Source: Blastobasis lacticolella
Taxonomy: Eukaryota > Arthropoda > Insecta > Lepidoptera > Blastobasidae
Reading direction: 5' to 3'
Assembly (NCBI GenBank): GCA_905147135.1
Contig: LR990055.1
Location: forward strand, 1,984,001-2,048,000
Length of the DNA stretch: 64,000 nt
Shown here: in pieces, positions 1 to 11,237 of the stretch
How the letters are laid out: each line of letters begins with the position of its first letter
How positions within the stretch are numbered: position 1 is the stretch's first letter
Position numbers and translations under genes: made by a program
Notes under the pieces: generated by a model
Told to the model about the DNA's origin: nothing
What the model saw: the letters and a program-made list of their open reading frames with translations, nothing else
The model's database searches: none

Positions 1-158
1 AAGAATTTGCTCTATAAATATCTAAGTTGCTATCTAAGTCATAAAAATACAAACCGCTGCGCTGGGTTTTATAAAATACCGCACAGCAACATCTTAATTA
101 AAACTGGCTTTCAAATAAAGAAAACCACATCCTACTAATAAATAGAATGTTGACTTAC

Positions 159-322
159 CTTAGAATTTTAATAATTGAAATAAACTCCAATATATCTGCT
201 TTATCCCCTGCTCTTCTGACTATCGTCAGTTCTACTACCACGTCCATGTAGAAACTGAGCGTGGCTATTAAGTCTATTAGGTTCACTGGAGACTTTATGA
301 AGTCTATGATGTTTGGTGCGAC
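159..322 (-). CDS. Shaw: Shaw-type voltage-gated K+ channel, exon with S3 and start of S4
   Basis: This exon encodes 54 full codons plus two bases of a split Arg codon, read on the minus strand from 322 to 159. The product is the stretch between the end of S2 and the first gating charges of S4 of a Kv3/Shaw channel, which forms tetrameric voltage-gated K+ pores in the plasma membrane of excitable cells. Visible landmarks are FIKSPVNLIDLIATLSFY (S3, with the acidic residue expected in the voltage sensor) and ADILEFISIIKILR, the entry to S4 with its first basic residues. The acceptor is TTCCAG before 322 and the donor GTAAGT begins at 158. The start is in phase 0 and joins directly after RFV of the exon at 31943-32200. 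Family identity rests on close resemblance to Drosophila Shaw. Shaw versus its paralogue Shawl cannot be settled from this stretch. Confidence 0.95.
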
Positions 323-343
323 CTGGAACAAAGAAATAATCAT

Positions 344-640
344 TTTACTTACGTATAATTATCATCGTCATCTGTCCCGTCAAATCAAATTAACATAAGT
401 AAATAAAATTTGATCATTTCTGTCGTCCTCCAAATCTACCTATCTAATTCACACTCGTCGTAACTTACCACAAGTGTGACAGAGATAGCTAGATTTTAGA
501 GACAATATTTGGTGGACAACGGAAGTGATCGAAATAATTGCCATGTGGAGCGTCAAACTATGGAGAACACATGCTGCCACTACTGCGCATAACTGTAGTA
601 CAGGTGTCAGATACTATAGGCAAAAGTTAACTTTCAGATA
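344..640. other. Unassigned intronic DNA
   Basis: I see no gene, repeat copy or structured element here. It is the branch-point side of the intron upstream of the S3-S4 exon. Confidence 0.5.
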
Positions 641-689
641 AACTGCATGGCGACAAAGTCACATGCGCAAAGCACATCTATTGAGTTGT

Positions 690-840
690 CTTATTTTGAT
701 TTCTATGGGCCCGTCCTTATTTCAAACGCACACACACATGTTGCTTGCGAGTGTTTTCTGGACGCCTTCAAGGCTAGAGTGTATAGACTATTCCTAGAGA
801 GGTATGCTCCATCTTTAACCAACAGGTAACCCTGTCTAGT
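690..840 (+). pseudogene. C-terminal relic of a non-LTR retrotransposon ORF, copy 1
   Basis: A short reading frame ends ECFLDAFKARVYRLFLER and then runs into a stop near 829. It parallels the better-preserved copy at 1372-1530, which reads DNYKLDAFKARLNRLFLDRR. The pattern of a short basic helix ending a reverse-transcriptase ORF shortly before a noncoding 3' tail is common for arthropod non-LTR elements. The clade cannot be named from so little, and no RT core is present. Confidence 0.4.
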
Positions 841-849
841 CTAATATAA

Positions 850-1340
850 AACAAAGTCGGCACAACATGACAGGTTTAGAAGGGGTGATGACAATGTTGG
901 ATGATATTTTATTACCTAGAGACGCATACGGACACGTCTACCTGAAAAAAAGTGGTCACCATCTTTCAGGTCATATGTAACCTAAGGGGAGCATATGCAA
1001 TGCACGGCTTTGAGCTATCTGAAGATATGCTTTTGAAAACCCCCAAGTTGCAGTAAGGAAAGACTTTTGAAGAGAGATTATTTCACACCACGCACCTAGG
1101 GAGCGGTATAAAAGCTCACGATGTACGAACGTTAGCAGTACGCTCCATGAGATGTGCATGAAATCTACGTGGCAGAAGTACAAACAAATTCCCGGAATAT
1201 TATCCAAGTAAAGACGGCAATACTCAGAGAGCCCGTCTCTCTGGAGACATAATAGATCGTCGACAATATTCAACATGAAATATCTGAGATGACATTACTT
1301 TTACTTTTTACTTTCTTCATGATTTTTTTATTGTTTTATG
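850..1340. other. Unassigned intronic DNA
   Basis: This lies between the two related retroelement C-terminal relics. I see no coding potential or repeat family that I can identify. Confidence 0.4.
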
Positions 1341-1371
1341 TCGTAGATCTTACAGTTTTCCGCATGAGCCA

Positions 1372-1560
1372 AATGGAACACGTTCGCTGCGAGTGTGTCC
1401 CTGATAATTATAAGCTGGACGCCTTCAAGGCTAGATTAAATAGGCTATTCCTAGACAGGCGTGTTTCATCTTCGGCCTCATCGGCACCTACCACCACGTG
1501 AGATGGCGGTCAAATGCCTGTCAGTCTAAATAAAAAGAAAAAAGAAAGTTTATTCTTCAC
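1372..1560 (+). pseudogene. C-terminal relic of a non-LTR retrotransposon ORF, copy 2
   Basis: The frame reads VRCECVPDNYKLDAFKARLN and on to a stop at 1499-1501, followed by a short 3' tail ending in an A-rich run (AATAAAAAGAAAAAAG). It is a longer version of the relic at 690-840, in the same orientation and about 650 bp away. The two are either separate insertions of one family or a local duplication. It resembles the C-terminal end of non-LTR reverse transcriptase ORFs; no catalytic part is present. Confidence 0.45.
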
Positions 1561-3050
1561 ACAATGATAATAACTAATTTTATTTTACAAGATAGGTCAC
1601 CAAAAACTAGTTATCTCTGTGAAGACGTTTAGTTGAGATGCAACTCATACCCGATATTATACTGGTTAATTTTGATCCTTCAAGCCGGAACATAACCGTG
1701 ACTACCCGTCTAGATAGACTCCTAATTTGATTCAATTACTCTCTAATTTGATTGCAATTGGAGATTTTCTTATAGTTGATTAAAAAGGAAAATAGTTCAA
1801 ACAATTGTAATAGATGGCGTTGATTAGAAACCATTAAAAAATAAATCAAAACGAGACCGTTACAGGTCTAAAATGTAGACATTTGCGCTTTCTTCTCAGA
1901 CAACGTACTAAAACTAAGTATATTTTCTCGAAACACCTTACCGAGTAACTTCAGTTACCAAATTCAACACTTGACGACTCACGTCTAAGAAGCGCCATCT
2001 AGTGAAGCCCGCCGAACTACACTTTTTACTTTTTAAAATAGCTGTCTGAAAACACCCAATTAATGTCTTATTTAAATTATTTTCGAATACCTTAAAACCA
2101 AACAAACCACGGACGATAATTAATCTATTAATTAAATGAAAGGGCTGTCCTCGCTGAACTAGATAAAGGCGAATCAGATATCAAAGGACACTAATGCGTT
2201 TATGCGCGGCGTATAAATAAATTGAAAATGGACGCTGCAACGCCATTTTGCATTCCGCCGGGTCGTTTTTGAATATTAAATACCTAGGAAACGCCCGCAA
2301 ATTTATACATTGAAAATTATTCCGATGGTCGACTGTTGTGGTTATAGGAGCTAACTATGTCCATACCTGGTGAGAGATAATTTGGTATTCGTGTAGAGAT
2401 TTGTTGGTTTATACATGTATGCTTGTATTGGGAAATTACAGTGACAACGCACTTGCGGTTCTGTATTTTTGTTGGCTGCCTCAAACACGTAAATTCACTA
2501 ATGATGCGATTGAATTGCAATGGCAGTTTTAGGCGTTTTTAGTATTCTGCTACAATTAAAACTGCCGTTGAGCTGCTATTGTGATCCAATTACAATTTAA
2601 TTATGCCAAGTAAATTGGCGGACTCGAGGCCCTGGTGAGCTGTATGCTCGTTTGTCATTACATAGCATAAAATATTATAAAAATATGTTATGATATGCAG
2701 TAACCTTAAAGTTCTACTTAGTTCGGTTGTCGGACTAAGTCATATAACGGTACATTTGTTTTCTCGTCGTTTTTGACATTTGCTAAAAGTTATTTTATCC
2801 TATCTTAATAAATATAATTTTAGTTACACTTAAAACTATTTTTTAACACATTTTTTTTTTATTTGCTATTAATGCGTCCACGAGAAAACACGTGTTCTAC
2901 CAAAAATTGCCCTTCTAAGGCTTACTTTTCCATCTTTTGGGTACAAAAACCTGCCTGTTGTGATTTTTTTCTGTGTGTTTATTTTGTATACTATTTATTG
3001 TGCACAATAAATGTAAAATAAATAAATAATAAATAAATAAATAATAACCT
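1561..3050. other. AT-rich intronic DNA with small repeat remnants
   Basis: There is no gene. A short stretch at about 2428-2495 resembles repeat family E (see 23745-23975). From about 2940 to 3047 there is a retroelement-like tail ending in (AATA)n. The rest is AT-rich with no recognisable element. Confidence 0.4.
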
Positions 3051-3257
3051 TCTTCACAAAAGCATATAGATTATTACTTAAATTTTATTAACGAAAAGAG
3101 TTTACTGGAAAGAATTTCAATGTGGCAACTGCTTACCATCAGGCAATCCGTAAGCTTGGTTAGCACCTTAGTGGTTAACATAAATGGAGCCAGTATTTTG
3201 ACAAAAAGTACTACCTATTAACTCTATCTCATAAAATAGACATATAAATATAATATT

Positions 3258-3610
3258 TGAAGAGAGGTAGGGCATAGCGGGGTATCTCGTTCGAATTGGC
3301 GCCGCCCGACTGGGGAAGTACCTACTGTGGAGCCTTACAGAATATCGCAACTAAATAATACACTTTTAAATAGTAGTATGTTTCTGCCGGTGAGTAAGAT
3401 TTCCAGTGCTCCATGGGGTGGGGATTTGGGGAACCGTGGCTTTCGCAGTGGAATGTCATTTGATTTTTGGCTGTCAGAGAAACGTCTTTAGAGGTGGGCA
3501 ACGCATTGGCGATACTCTTGGTGTTGCTAATGTCTATAGGCAGTGGTGAAAACTTTCCATAAGGTCCCGCTTGTCTGTTTGCCTTCCGTATGACTTAAAA
3601 AATATATATA
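3258..3610 (+). repeat. Repeat C, copy 1 (poly(A)-tailed short element)
   Basis: This is a diverged copy of the 345-bp repeat seen nearly intact at 37671-38024 and 57491-57835. It starts at the same family boundary (AGAGAGGTAGGGCATAGCGG) and ends with TATGACTTAAAAAATATA. Several substitutions and small indels show it is older than the 37.7-kb and 57.5-kb copies. Confidence 0.8.
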
Positions 3611-3884
3611 CTATAGTGCCTCTAACTAGTAGCACTAAACACGATACAATTATTCACTTCACTTGAAGAGGAGGGTAAGTTTATTAATAGCACCGGGAGT
3701 AGGGGACTCACTGCCTTTATCGAAACAATGTAGCACAATATAGTTAGACATTATTGCCGTAAATAAATATAAACGTTATCCATCGGCAAAAAACTTCCTC
3801 ACCCGATTTCAATCCTAAAGAAAGGGAAGGTTGTTGCTATAATATCCACGTATGGTAACATATGGTAACGAGTGAATTTCCATT

Positions 3885-4228
3885 CATCGTCTTGCCGTTA
3901 ATATTACGGTTGTGCTCTCGCCCACTAGGGGCGAGCGGCAGATCAGGTAATGACAGTGGAGCAATTTTCATCCGACCTTCGAAGCCCTGATAACATTGGA
4001 ACCTGACCAGATTGAATCATGGTTACACATTTAGTCACCAAAATGTTATTCAGGTTATGCAGGTTTCATCACGAAGTTTTCTCTTACCTTTACAGTAAGC
4101 ATCTGTTAGAGTTCAACTAATGAGAATAATTTAGAAAATAGTCATTGATATGGCACTGGAGTTCGATCACGATACCTCTTGCTTGCGAGTCTGTCACCAT
4201 AACCATTAGTCCACCGATACTCTATGAC
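3885..4228 (-). repeat. SINE-B, copy 1 (old, tRNA-Ser-like head)
   Basis: This is a diverged member of the SINE-B family. The noncoding tail faces low coordinates (CTTGCCGTTAATATT) and the tRNA-like head lies near 4170-4228. The body keeps family landmarks such as the GATCAGGTAATGACAGTGGAGC block and the GAACCTGACCAGATTGAATC block. Confidence 0.75.
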
Positions 4229-4229
4229 T

Positions 4230-5500
4230 CATTACGCACTAGCTATTCGAGTTCGTTCCGAGATTTATATAAATTGACCAAGAAAACAAACTTGTAATGT
4301 TCTGTGTTATTGACCTTAAATGCTCTTGACCTAATCTTTATTTAAAATATAATCGATTTTATCATGTTAAGTACGTCCCGTACGTATATACCTTTCTCTA
4401 CTCGTCATTACATCTTCTTTCCCTCCAGCACCTTACCTTATTACACTATTCCGTAATTTATATTTCACTGATACTCCTTCCATACTTCGAAAAAGTTGAA
4501 TGAACCGCCAGATTTAACTTTTGATTAACTCTCTAAATAATAGAGATAAGGAAACCATAATTTAAAGAAGTAATTTTCAATTCAAAAGTGTGAAACACAA
4601 GCACTTACTACAAACAACCCGCAAAATCGATCGACCACCTGATATTTCAAAAACAAAACGAACGTCATACGAAAATTCTTTCTGACGCAAACCGAAACAA
4701 ATTAATTAAACGAATTATCCCATTCGCCCCAGCAAACAGTGTTACAGCTTCAAACGCTCCATAATAACAATTCTGCGCTAAATGAACTTTATGTTCCAAT
4801 TAAGACATAACAGCTGACGCGGAATCCCCATAAGTGTAAGGCGTAAACATCAAAGTGAAACAAATAACACAAACGTGTCAAAGTGTTACGAACCTGTTTT
4901 GCTTTGCAAGAACCAATATTGGGGCATGCATTTATTTGTACGTGCTTCGCTTTTATGTGAGATGAGAGATCTAGTCGAGGGAGTCGAGGAAGATCAGCGC
5001 CACGGCTCCGACCGTGGCTCATGCTGAGCGAGGTCCTTTTGTTGGCAAAGAGAGGCACAGCACAGCAATTCTGAATCGATTTATATTTAGTAGTTAATTT
5101 TGTAATTTGTTATATTTTTTAAAATTATTAATTAATGTATGATCTGTTCCAAAAGTTCGTGAAATTTTGGTTTCTATACTAATGACTGAACGCTTATTAT
5201 TATATTATATTCTCCGGGGTGACAATGGGGAGTTTTCTCTCCAGTCATTCTGTGACCCGAATCTTCCCAACTGTCTACTTTTGCTTCGTGTCAGAGGCTT
5301 ATCATTAGGCCGTGTATGATAGTAACCAATGTGGTATCAAATAGGCAGATAATAATTTCAACGGTCTTCAGCTTTTAGTACGCTAAAAACGAAGAAAGCA
5401 ATGTACGGATTCACGATTTCAATGCTTTTCAAACCAAGAGCCAACTTTATTTGGATAGCTTCCAACAAATAAAAGGAGTACAGGCTTCAATTTAAAATTC
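4230..5500. other. Unassigned intronic DNA
   Basis: I see no gene or recognisable repeat. Around 4940-5060 there is a locally GC-richer stretch; its only open frame, on the minus strand, shows no domain and no similarity I can recognise. Confidence 0.4.
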
Positions 5501-5639
5501 AGAACGGATTGCTACAGAAAAATGTTACGTGCACAGGATGGATGAAGTCATGAATGGAGAATGTTTTCTTTACAAAGCAAGGCCTTCAAAAGGCAAGGTT
5601 AAACGAAAAATTTTTGTTTATCATCTCTTTCCATGTACA

Positions 5640-5750
5640 AGGGCAGGCAACATGTCACTGTGTGTTTTCTTCATACTATCATACCCCTCATTTTTGACGA
5701 TTGAAAGCGATATTTAATATTCTACTGAATAAAAAAACTTTGACTTTGAC
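5640..5750 (+). repeat. 3' tail of a non-LTR element (shared with 39700-39780)
   Basis: The stretch with CCCCTCATTTTTGACGATTG, followed by a (TTTGAC)-like tail, is matched by a related 3' end at about 39710-39780. Shared tails without shared upstream sequence fit 5'-truncated non-LTR insertions. No coding part is recognisable here. Confidence 0.5.
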
Positions 5751-5754
5751 TGAG

Positions 5755-5880
5755 CTTTTTTGCCCGCAACTTCGTTAGCGTAAAATGCGGTTGCTACGGT
5801 TCGGACCTGTTCCCGTGGGAACCACAATGAATTTAGAGAAAAACTATAGCCTATTTTTCTATTATATTCTCACTGGCTTT
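5755..5880 (+). repeat. Lepidopteran-type repeat with the ACTTCGTT(C/A)GCG core (family K)
   Basis: The segment GCCCGCAACTTCGTTAGCGT is a diverged copy of a family that recurs in this window near 11945, 14268, 26655, 26885, 34190, 41630 and 57960, always around the core ACTTCGTTCGCGT. It is noncoding and its transposition mechanism is not visible. Confidence 0.55.
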
Positions 5881-6520
5881 CTATAGCCTATTTTCTGCAA
5901 TGTAGCTTTTTTAGGTGAAGGAAATTTTTAGATAATTATAGTCGTTTTTGCGTTTACCCATTACAAAAACAAACAATCAAATATTTTCACTTAATAACAT
6001 TATTATACAAGTATAGATTGCATTGTTGCACCAAAATCATTTTGAAAATGTTTGTATGGCGAACTGTAGTTCCCGCATAACCACCAGAAGCGTCCTCGTT
6101 AGCGACTGTCGAATAGAACGTTTATGTAAACTTGCACTCAGCCCTCAGAAATGTATCAGTCATCGTTCATGCTGTATCATATACAGCATATTTTAATTTA
6201 ATTCTGCTGGCAGTTTAGCTCCAGGACATTAAGAAATGTCGTAATTTGTGCTACGCCTTTTTTAGAGAAACATTCATAGACTTTTGTTTTGTTTAAGCAG
6301 ACTAGTTGAGACTTCTGAAGACCAGAAGGGACATAGTTTATATGTATAATAGTTTAGCTTTTGTACGAGTAAAGATTTTAAATGACCTCCTTAATGTGTG
6401 AATGCTAGTACTAAGGGAAGATCAAGCTATACTTGAAGTATAAGATAGCCAGCGCAAATCAACATGCATGAGGCACTTTATTTTTCAATGGTATGGGCAT
6501 GGTACATGGTATGGGCGGCA
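5881..6520. other. Unassigned intronic DNA
   Basis: AT-rich, with no gene or element that I can support. Confidence 0.4.
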
Positions 6521-6524
6521 TTTT

Positions 6525-6601
6525 GTCTATATATGTAGTCAAACAAACTACATATATAGACATCGTCTATATATGTAGTTTGTTTGACTACATATATAGT
6601 C
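6525..6601. repeat. Nested hairpin: 37-bp arms, each arm itself palindromic
   Basis: Positions 6525-6561 and 6565-6601 are inverted copies with one mismatch and a 3-bp spacer. Each arm is itself a hairpin: GTCTATATATGTAGT pairs with ACTACATATATAGAC around a 7-base loop. Strand-transfer cruciforms or a tiny foldback element would both produce this. No target duplication was evident. Confidence 0.85.
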
Positions 6602-6609
6602 GTCGTCTC

Positions 6610-7795
6610 GTCGCTGAGTAGTAAAGAATGCAATTGTTGAGTATTATATTTTATTAGTTATGGTAATTTGAGCTCATTTTAAAATCTTTCTAATTTGTTT
6701 AACATATTCTATAATACTATATAAGCTTTTAAGGTATGGAACCTCAGATTCAGCCTATGCAATACCATCTAAGTACGTAAACGTCTTTTGGCCACGCATT
6801 ATAATATATTCATATAGGATCATGGCACCGCCGTCCTAAGTCAACAGGGAAGGGGTCGACTATTTTAGTAGAGTTAAATTAACATGCGCAAGAATAGACC
6901 CCTTGGATGGAGTATTCATAATTTCGGGTCACCCATTCAGTTTGTGGCAAGAAACATTCTGATAACAGGCCCACTGTGGCAAGACTAAGATGAATTTCCT
7001 GATCGATTTCGGTAGTTTATGTTCCTATTTCTTATGTAACCATGATCCTATCGGGTCAGGTTCCCCTGTTAGGGTCACGGAGGTCAATTGGCAGGTGCTT
7101 TACCGTATTTATCCGTAGGCTTATTACGTAACTATTGCCAACAATTCTCAGATTTCACTGATTGAATTTGTTACTTTTGCGATTACGTATGATCGATTTG
7201 TAGTTTCAGTTTAATGCAATTAACTTTGTTAGCACCTGAACCCATGAAATGGATAATACGGAATTACGTAATTAGTAATTAAGTAGACGATTTAATTTTT
7301 AGCTTGGCACTTAGTACGGACATTCGTTCACCGGGACGCCAATAAAAAGTAATATTTAAGTAAAACTAATGGAATTTTATTTCTGAATTAGCATTTGGCT
7401 TTTTAGCGGAAATAAAGAACTATATCTATTATCAATCGTTTTCAGAGCACTTCTCAAGATTAGAGAGGAGTGATTATTGAGAAACAAACTGCGTTAGACC
7501 TGGGCAGCGTCACTGAAAATCTAGGTACCTACCCCGTAGAATGTCTTAAAGTCTTTTCCCATCCTGAATTGTCAGTTCACATGTTTTGCATTTTGATTCA
7601 GTATCCCAGATGATCACAATGTTCATTTTCAAGTAGTTTTTAGAGGAAAAAGTATTTTGTTTATGTAGTCGAAGCGGACTAAGTCACGGGCAACAGCTAG
7701 TTATAAATAACTTAGTCAGAACTTACACCTAGGTAACAAATGTAGCTATAGAAATAGTACCTAGTGGGTCTAAGTTGGAAAAAATAATCTTGGAT
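6610..7795. other. Unassigned intronic DNA
   Basis: No gene is seen. A short remnant at about 7020-7085 (CATGATCCTATCGGGTCAGG and onward) resembles the body of SINE-B. The rest shows nothing recognisable. Confidence 0.4.
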
Positions 7796-7803
7796 TCTCT
7801 AAG

Positions 7804-8018
7804 ATGGCAAACAAGCTTGCGGCCTGCCTGATGGTAAGCAGTCACCGCAGCCTATGGACGTTTGCAATGCCAGGGGCATCACCCATGCGTTGCCGACCCC
7901 CTAAAAACCGTTTAACCCCTTTCTTGAAGAACTCAATGTTGTACTCTCCAGGAAAAGCCTCTCCAGGTAGTTCATTCCACAATTTTAGTATGCCAGGGAG
8001 AAAGTTCCTTAATGTACC
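7804..8018 (-). pseudogene. C-terminal relic of a non-LTR reverse transcriptase ORF
   Basis: On the minus strand the frame reads LKLWNELPGEAFPGEYNIEF and continues FFKKGVKRFLGGRQRMGDAP to a stop. LWNxLPxxxFP followed by a short basic helix is the usual end of CR1/Jockey-superfamily ORFs. A sister copy lies at 61620-62040 with more of the upstream ORF. The relic abuts SINE-B copy 2 at about 8018. Confidence 0.75.
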
Positions 8019-8324
8019 GGTTATGCTCTCGCGCACGGTGGTGCGGGGTCTTGGCAGAACAGATAATTACATTGGAGCGACTACCAGCTAACCTCCGTGA
8101 CCCTGCTACCAAGGGAATCTGACCAGATTGGATCATGGTTACACATTCAGTTGCCTGAATGTGTAGGTTTCATCCCTTTGGTTTCCCTCACCGTAAGAGC
8201 ATCGGTTTACGGTTAATTAATGTACATAACTCAGAAAATAGTAATTGGTACATGGCGATAGTGGGATACGAACCCGGTACCTCTCGCTTACGAGTCAGAT
8301 ACCTTACCCACTCGCCCACTGACG
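8019..8324 (-). repeat. SINE-B, copy 2
   Basis: This is a SINE-B copy with its tRNA-like head near 8265-8324, read on the minus strand (B-box-like GGGTTCGTATCCC and the AGTGGGCGAGTGGGTAAGGT region). The 3' end lacks the usual GCCAAGATG tail and joins the retroelement relic directly. Confidence 0.8.
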
Positions 8325-8329
8325 TCCTT

Positions 8330-8820
8330 CTCATATGCCATACATAAACCACGACTCAACCAAACATATCTCCCAAATCTGTCTGTTGTCAGTTCTACGA
8401 AAACAAAGCATACATTTCATTACGAGTACAAATTCTGGTGTCTCACCAAATGGATGGGCGTCTTAAGCAGATGTCGAGAAGAAATACCGTCTGTCTGAAA
8501 AACCTATACCGAGTCAGATTTCTGTCTGTATTTTTAGTAACCCACTGGAGAGAGACACTGTTGCGATTTATATTCAGCCCAACACCGATAGGCACAATAA
8601 AACGAAAAATTTACGTGTCTTCCCTTATATTGTCAGTAAAGATTGTAACCTTCCCGTTTTTATGTAGGTTTGTGGCACTAAAAGTATTGATATGTGGAGC
8701 GTGCAGGTGGGTACGGTTTTGAAAATGTTTCTTGTTGTTATATTTCAAGTAATAAAAACAGAATATATTGAATATTCGAAATGAAATGCGCTATAGGTAC
8801 ATTTATTATAAAATAAAGTC
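8330..8820. other. Unassigned intronic DNA
   Basis: A frame on the plus strand (8438-8722) has no recognisable domain and I do not call it a gene. No repeat is identified. Confidence 0.4.
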
Positions 8821-8827
8821 TTACGGC

Positions 8828-8952
8828 AGTGGAGGTTAGATGGCCGTCGCTCCACTGTAATTACCTGATCTGCCAAATCCTGGATCATGGTCAAGCAGAC
8901 CCTGGGTCCTTGTGCGCGAGAGCATAACCGGGACGTTAACGCCAAGATGCTT
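8828..8952 (+). repeat. SINE-B, copy 3 (5'-truncated)
   Basis: Only the 3' part of SINE-B is present, from the GTCGCTCCACTGTAATTACC block to the family's usual end AACGCCAAGATG. The tRNA-like head is missing. Confidence 0.8.
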
Positions 8953-9239
8953 ATTTATTTATAAGTCATATTTTTAAATTAAGGTTGGCGTTGGCGTAAT
9001 TTAAGGCACATTAAGAATGGCGTTTGCAACTAAATTGTTGTTAATCACACACGGAATTGCCACAAACTTTTGTTCCTATTATAATATTAGGTCCTTACCT
9101 TAAAAATATGATAAAATATTTTTTATTTATTTTTAGAGATTTACTGGCATCTAAACATAGGTGCTCTATTTTCAAAATTACGTAATATTTTTGAAATATG
9201 TTAATTATTTATGTGTAATTGCGAAAAAACGCCACTTTT

Positions 9240-9420
9240 ATAGTTCCCAATATAAAAATGACAAAAATTCCATTGGTCCCAAAATAGATCCTTGTGGGAC
9301 TCCGTACCTAAGCCTTTCCCCGTTCCGCGTCATACAAGTGAACCGTTTAAAAACAGCCAAGACGAGCAATAATATCAGGGACACGACGTCAATAAACATC
9401 AGCGTGTACGCGACGCAACC
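9240..9420 (-). pseudogene. Reverse transcriptase relic with GVPQGSILGP motif
   Basis: Read on the minus strand, about 60 codons are open around GERLRYGVPQGSILGP. This is the conserved block just upstream of the YADD box in non-LTR reverse transcriptases. No catalytic YADD box follows in frame. It is an old isolated fragment and the clade is not determinable. Confidence 0.6.
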
Positions 9421-9424
9421 AGCG

Positions 9425-9685
9425 TTGTAGATGAATTATTCATGGGATCGTAAATGCCGCCATTTGTGACAACGGATACGCTCTCTGTACAGCCAGTTTC
9501 AATTTTGGGCAAACGCTCGGCCTTTATCGAGATAGATTTAATTGTGATGTTAATACGTAGGCAAATTGGATAATATGCGACTAGGATATATTCTAGTTTT
9601 CCTTCCGCTGACACGTTATCAAGAGGAGGGGTGGATAAAAAGTAGCCTGTGTGTTATTCCAAATCTTAATCTAGCTACCTATTAA
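9425..9685. other. Unassigned intronic DNA
   Basis: A short stretch at 9632-9665 (GATAAAAAGTAGCCTGTGTG) resembles the body of a repeat common in Lepidoptera. Nothing else is recognised. Confidence 0.4.
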
Positions 9686-9686
9686 G

Positions 9687-9980
9687 GACCGTCGGTGGCC
9701 GTGTGGTTAAGGTATCCGAATCGTAAGCGCGAGTACTCCTTCCAATCCCACCGCGGCGATGTACCAACGACTCGTTTCTGAGTTATTACATTCGCTGAAT
9801 GCTAGCCGATGCTCCTACGGAGAGGGAAAACATTGTCATAAAACCTGCACATTCAGGCGACTGAATGTGTAACCATGACCCAATCTGGTCAAGAACCCCT
9901 GGTAGCAGGCGGCAAGTCAAGCCGGATCCCGGGCCTTTGTGCGCGAGAGCACAACCGGGATATTAACGCCAAGATGATAA
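9687..9980 (+). repeat. SINE-B, copy 4 (internal deletion)
   Basis: The head (GTCGGTGGCCGTGTGGTTAA, A-box-like) is at 9687-9760 and the family tail AACGCCAAGATGATAA ends near 9980. About 60 bp of the central body is missing near 9905-9920, between GGTAGCAGG and AAGCCGGATCC. Confidence 0.85.
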
Positions 9981-10257
9981 CGGCCATGTACCAATGACTT
10001 TTACGGTGACAGAAAACATAAAAAAACAACCTAATGAGCAGTTTTCCAGTAGGTATTGTCATTTAGTTTCAATATGCATAAATAGATGGCGCTCTCACAA
10101 TTTTGGTACTTACTTTATAAATCTGTACCTATAATTGTGGCAGTGATGTCATGCAGCCAACTAATACCAGGCGCGGATCCTGGGGGGCAGGCAATGGGTG
10201 TCATTGACCACCAACACCATAATGTTAAAAGATTCGTGCGCGCTCCCATTGTTCATT

Positions 10258-10502
10258 CATCATCATCATCACAGCCCACAACAGTCCACTGCAGGACCTC
10301 GGGCCTCTCCCACGAAAGGGGAGGTCACCGCCACAATCTCCACGCTTGGCAGGCGGGTTGGAGATCGCAGTGCAGTTGATGTAAATCTACCCAGAAAGAT
10401 GCTGCTGCCCACCTTTCGGATTTGTCCCTTAGTCGCCTCTTACGACACCCACGGGAAGAGATGGGGTGGTGCTATTCTTTGAGGTGGCGGCACCACACAC
10501 CA
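10258..10502 (-). repeat. Repeat D, copy 1: 3' end of a non-LTR element with (GAT)n tail
   Basis: Read on the minus strand, the block runs from GTGGTGCCGCCACCTCAAAG to a short (GAT)n microsatellite at 10258-10270. It matches 62103-62345 almost base for base and 39176-39405 more loosely. A (GAT)n tail is typical of RTE-like and related non-LTR elements. The segment carries no clear ORF. Confidence 0.75.
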
Positions 10503-10569
10503 CACACCACATTGTTCATTCAATAATTTTAATTTCTTGTATTTACTTTTATTACGATCAGCATCACAC

Positions 10570-10738
10570 ATTATCAATGAATTTTAATTTCTGTTACGGG
10601 TCTGGGTGTTCTATGTATAATAAGTATGTATTTAAAAAGTATTTAAGTAGTATATCAGTTATCTAGCACCCATAGTACAAGCTTTTCTTAGTTTGGGGCT
10701 AGATGGCGCCGTGTGAATTTGTCCACGAATTTTTCTTT
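10570..10738 (+). repeat. SINE-A, copy 1 (head missing)
   Basis: The SINE-A body is present from AATTTCTGTTACGGGTCTGG to CTAGATGGCGCCGTGTGAAT and the following T-rich tail. The tRNA-like head is absent. Confidence 0.85.
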
Positions 10739-10744
10739 TTTTTG

Positions 10745-11235
10745 ATATCATAGCACATAAGCCAAAATGACAAAATTCCGAACTCGCTCCACTCGCTCAG
10801 CCTTTAAGACCCAAATGTCAAAAATTTAAGCGATCTTCAATTACCAAAATTGTTGGGGCGCCATCTAGTGAGTGGTTAGGAATGCTTTAGATACCTATTG
10901 GAAAACTGCTCATTTAGATTAAATAAATCGTAAAATGCAGTTCTAGCAAATTTGCGTCGTTGCACTAAACCCGTCTTTGCACTCAGAATTTCCATACAAA
11001 TGAGCTGAGTATTAAACTCAACTCGGAAGTTTAAGCTTCCTGCGCAGCTATGGCCTAATCTAAAAGACTAATTGCTTTGATAATTTGAATCGTCTCGTAT
11101 TGTATTGTAGAACATTTTATTCAGAACAATTTAATATATTTTTTCCGAGCACTTCATTCAACTTATTATGCTTCTAGATTTTAACGTACAAGTTAGATCA
11201 GCAATATTGCGTAAATAAATAATTTCTAAACTCAT
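10745..11235. other. Unassigned intronic DNA
   Basis: AT-rich, no gene and no identified repeat. Confidence 0.4.
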
Positions 11236-11237
11236 CA

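Noticed and set aside
4789..5058. Minus-strand open frame in a GC-richer patch
   Set aside because: No domain, no splice context and no similarity that I recognise; length is within chance for the composition.
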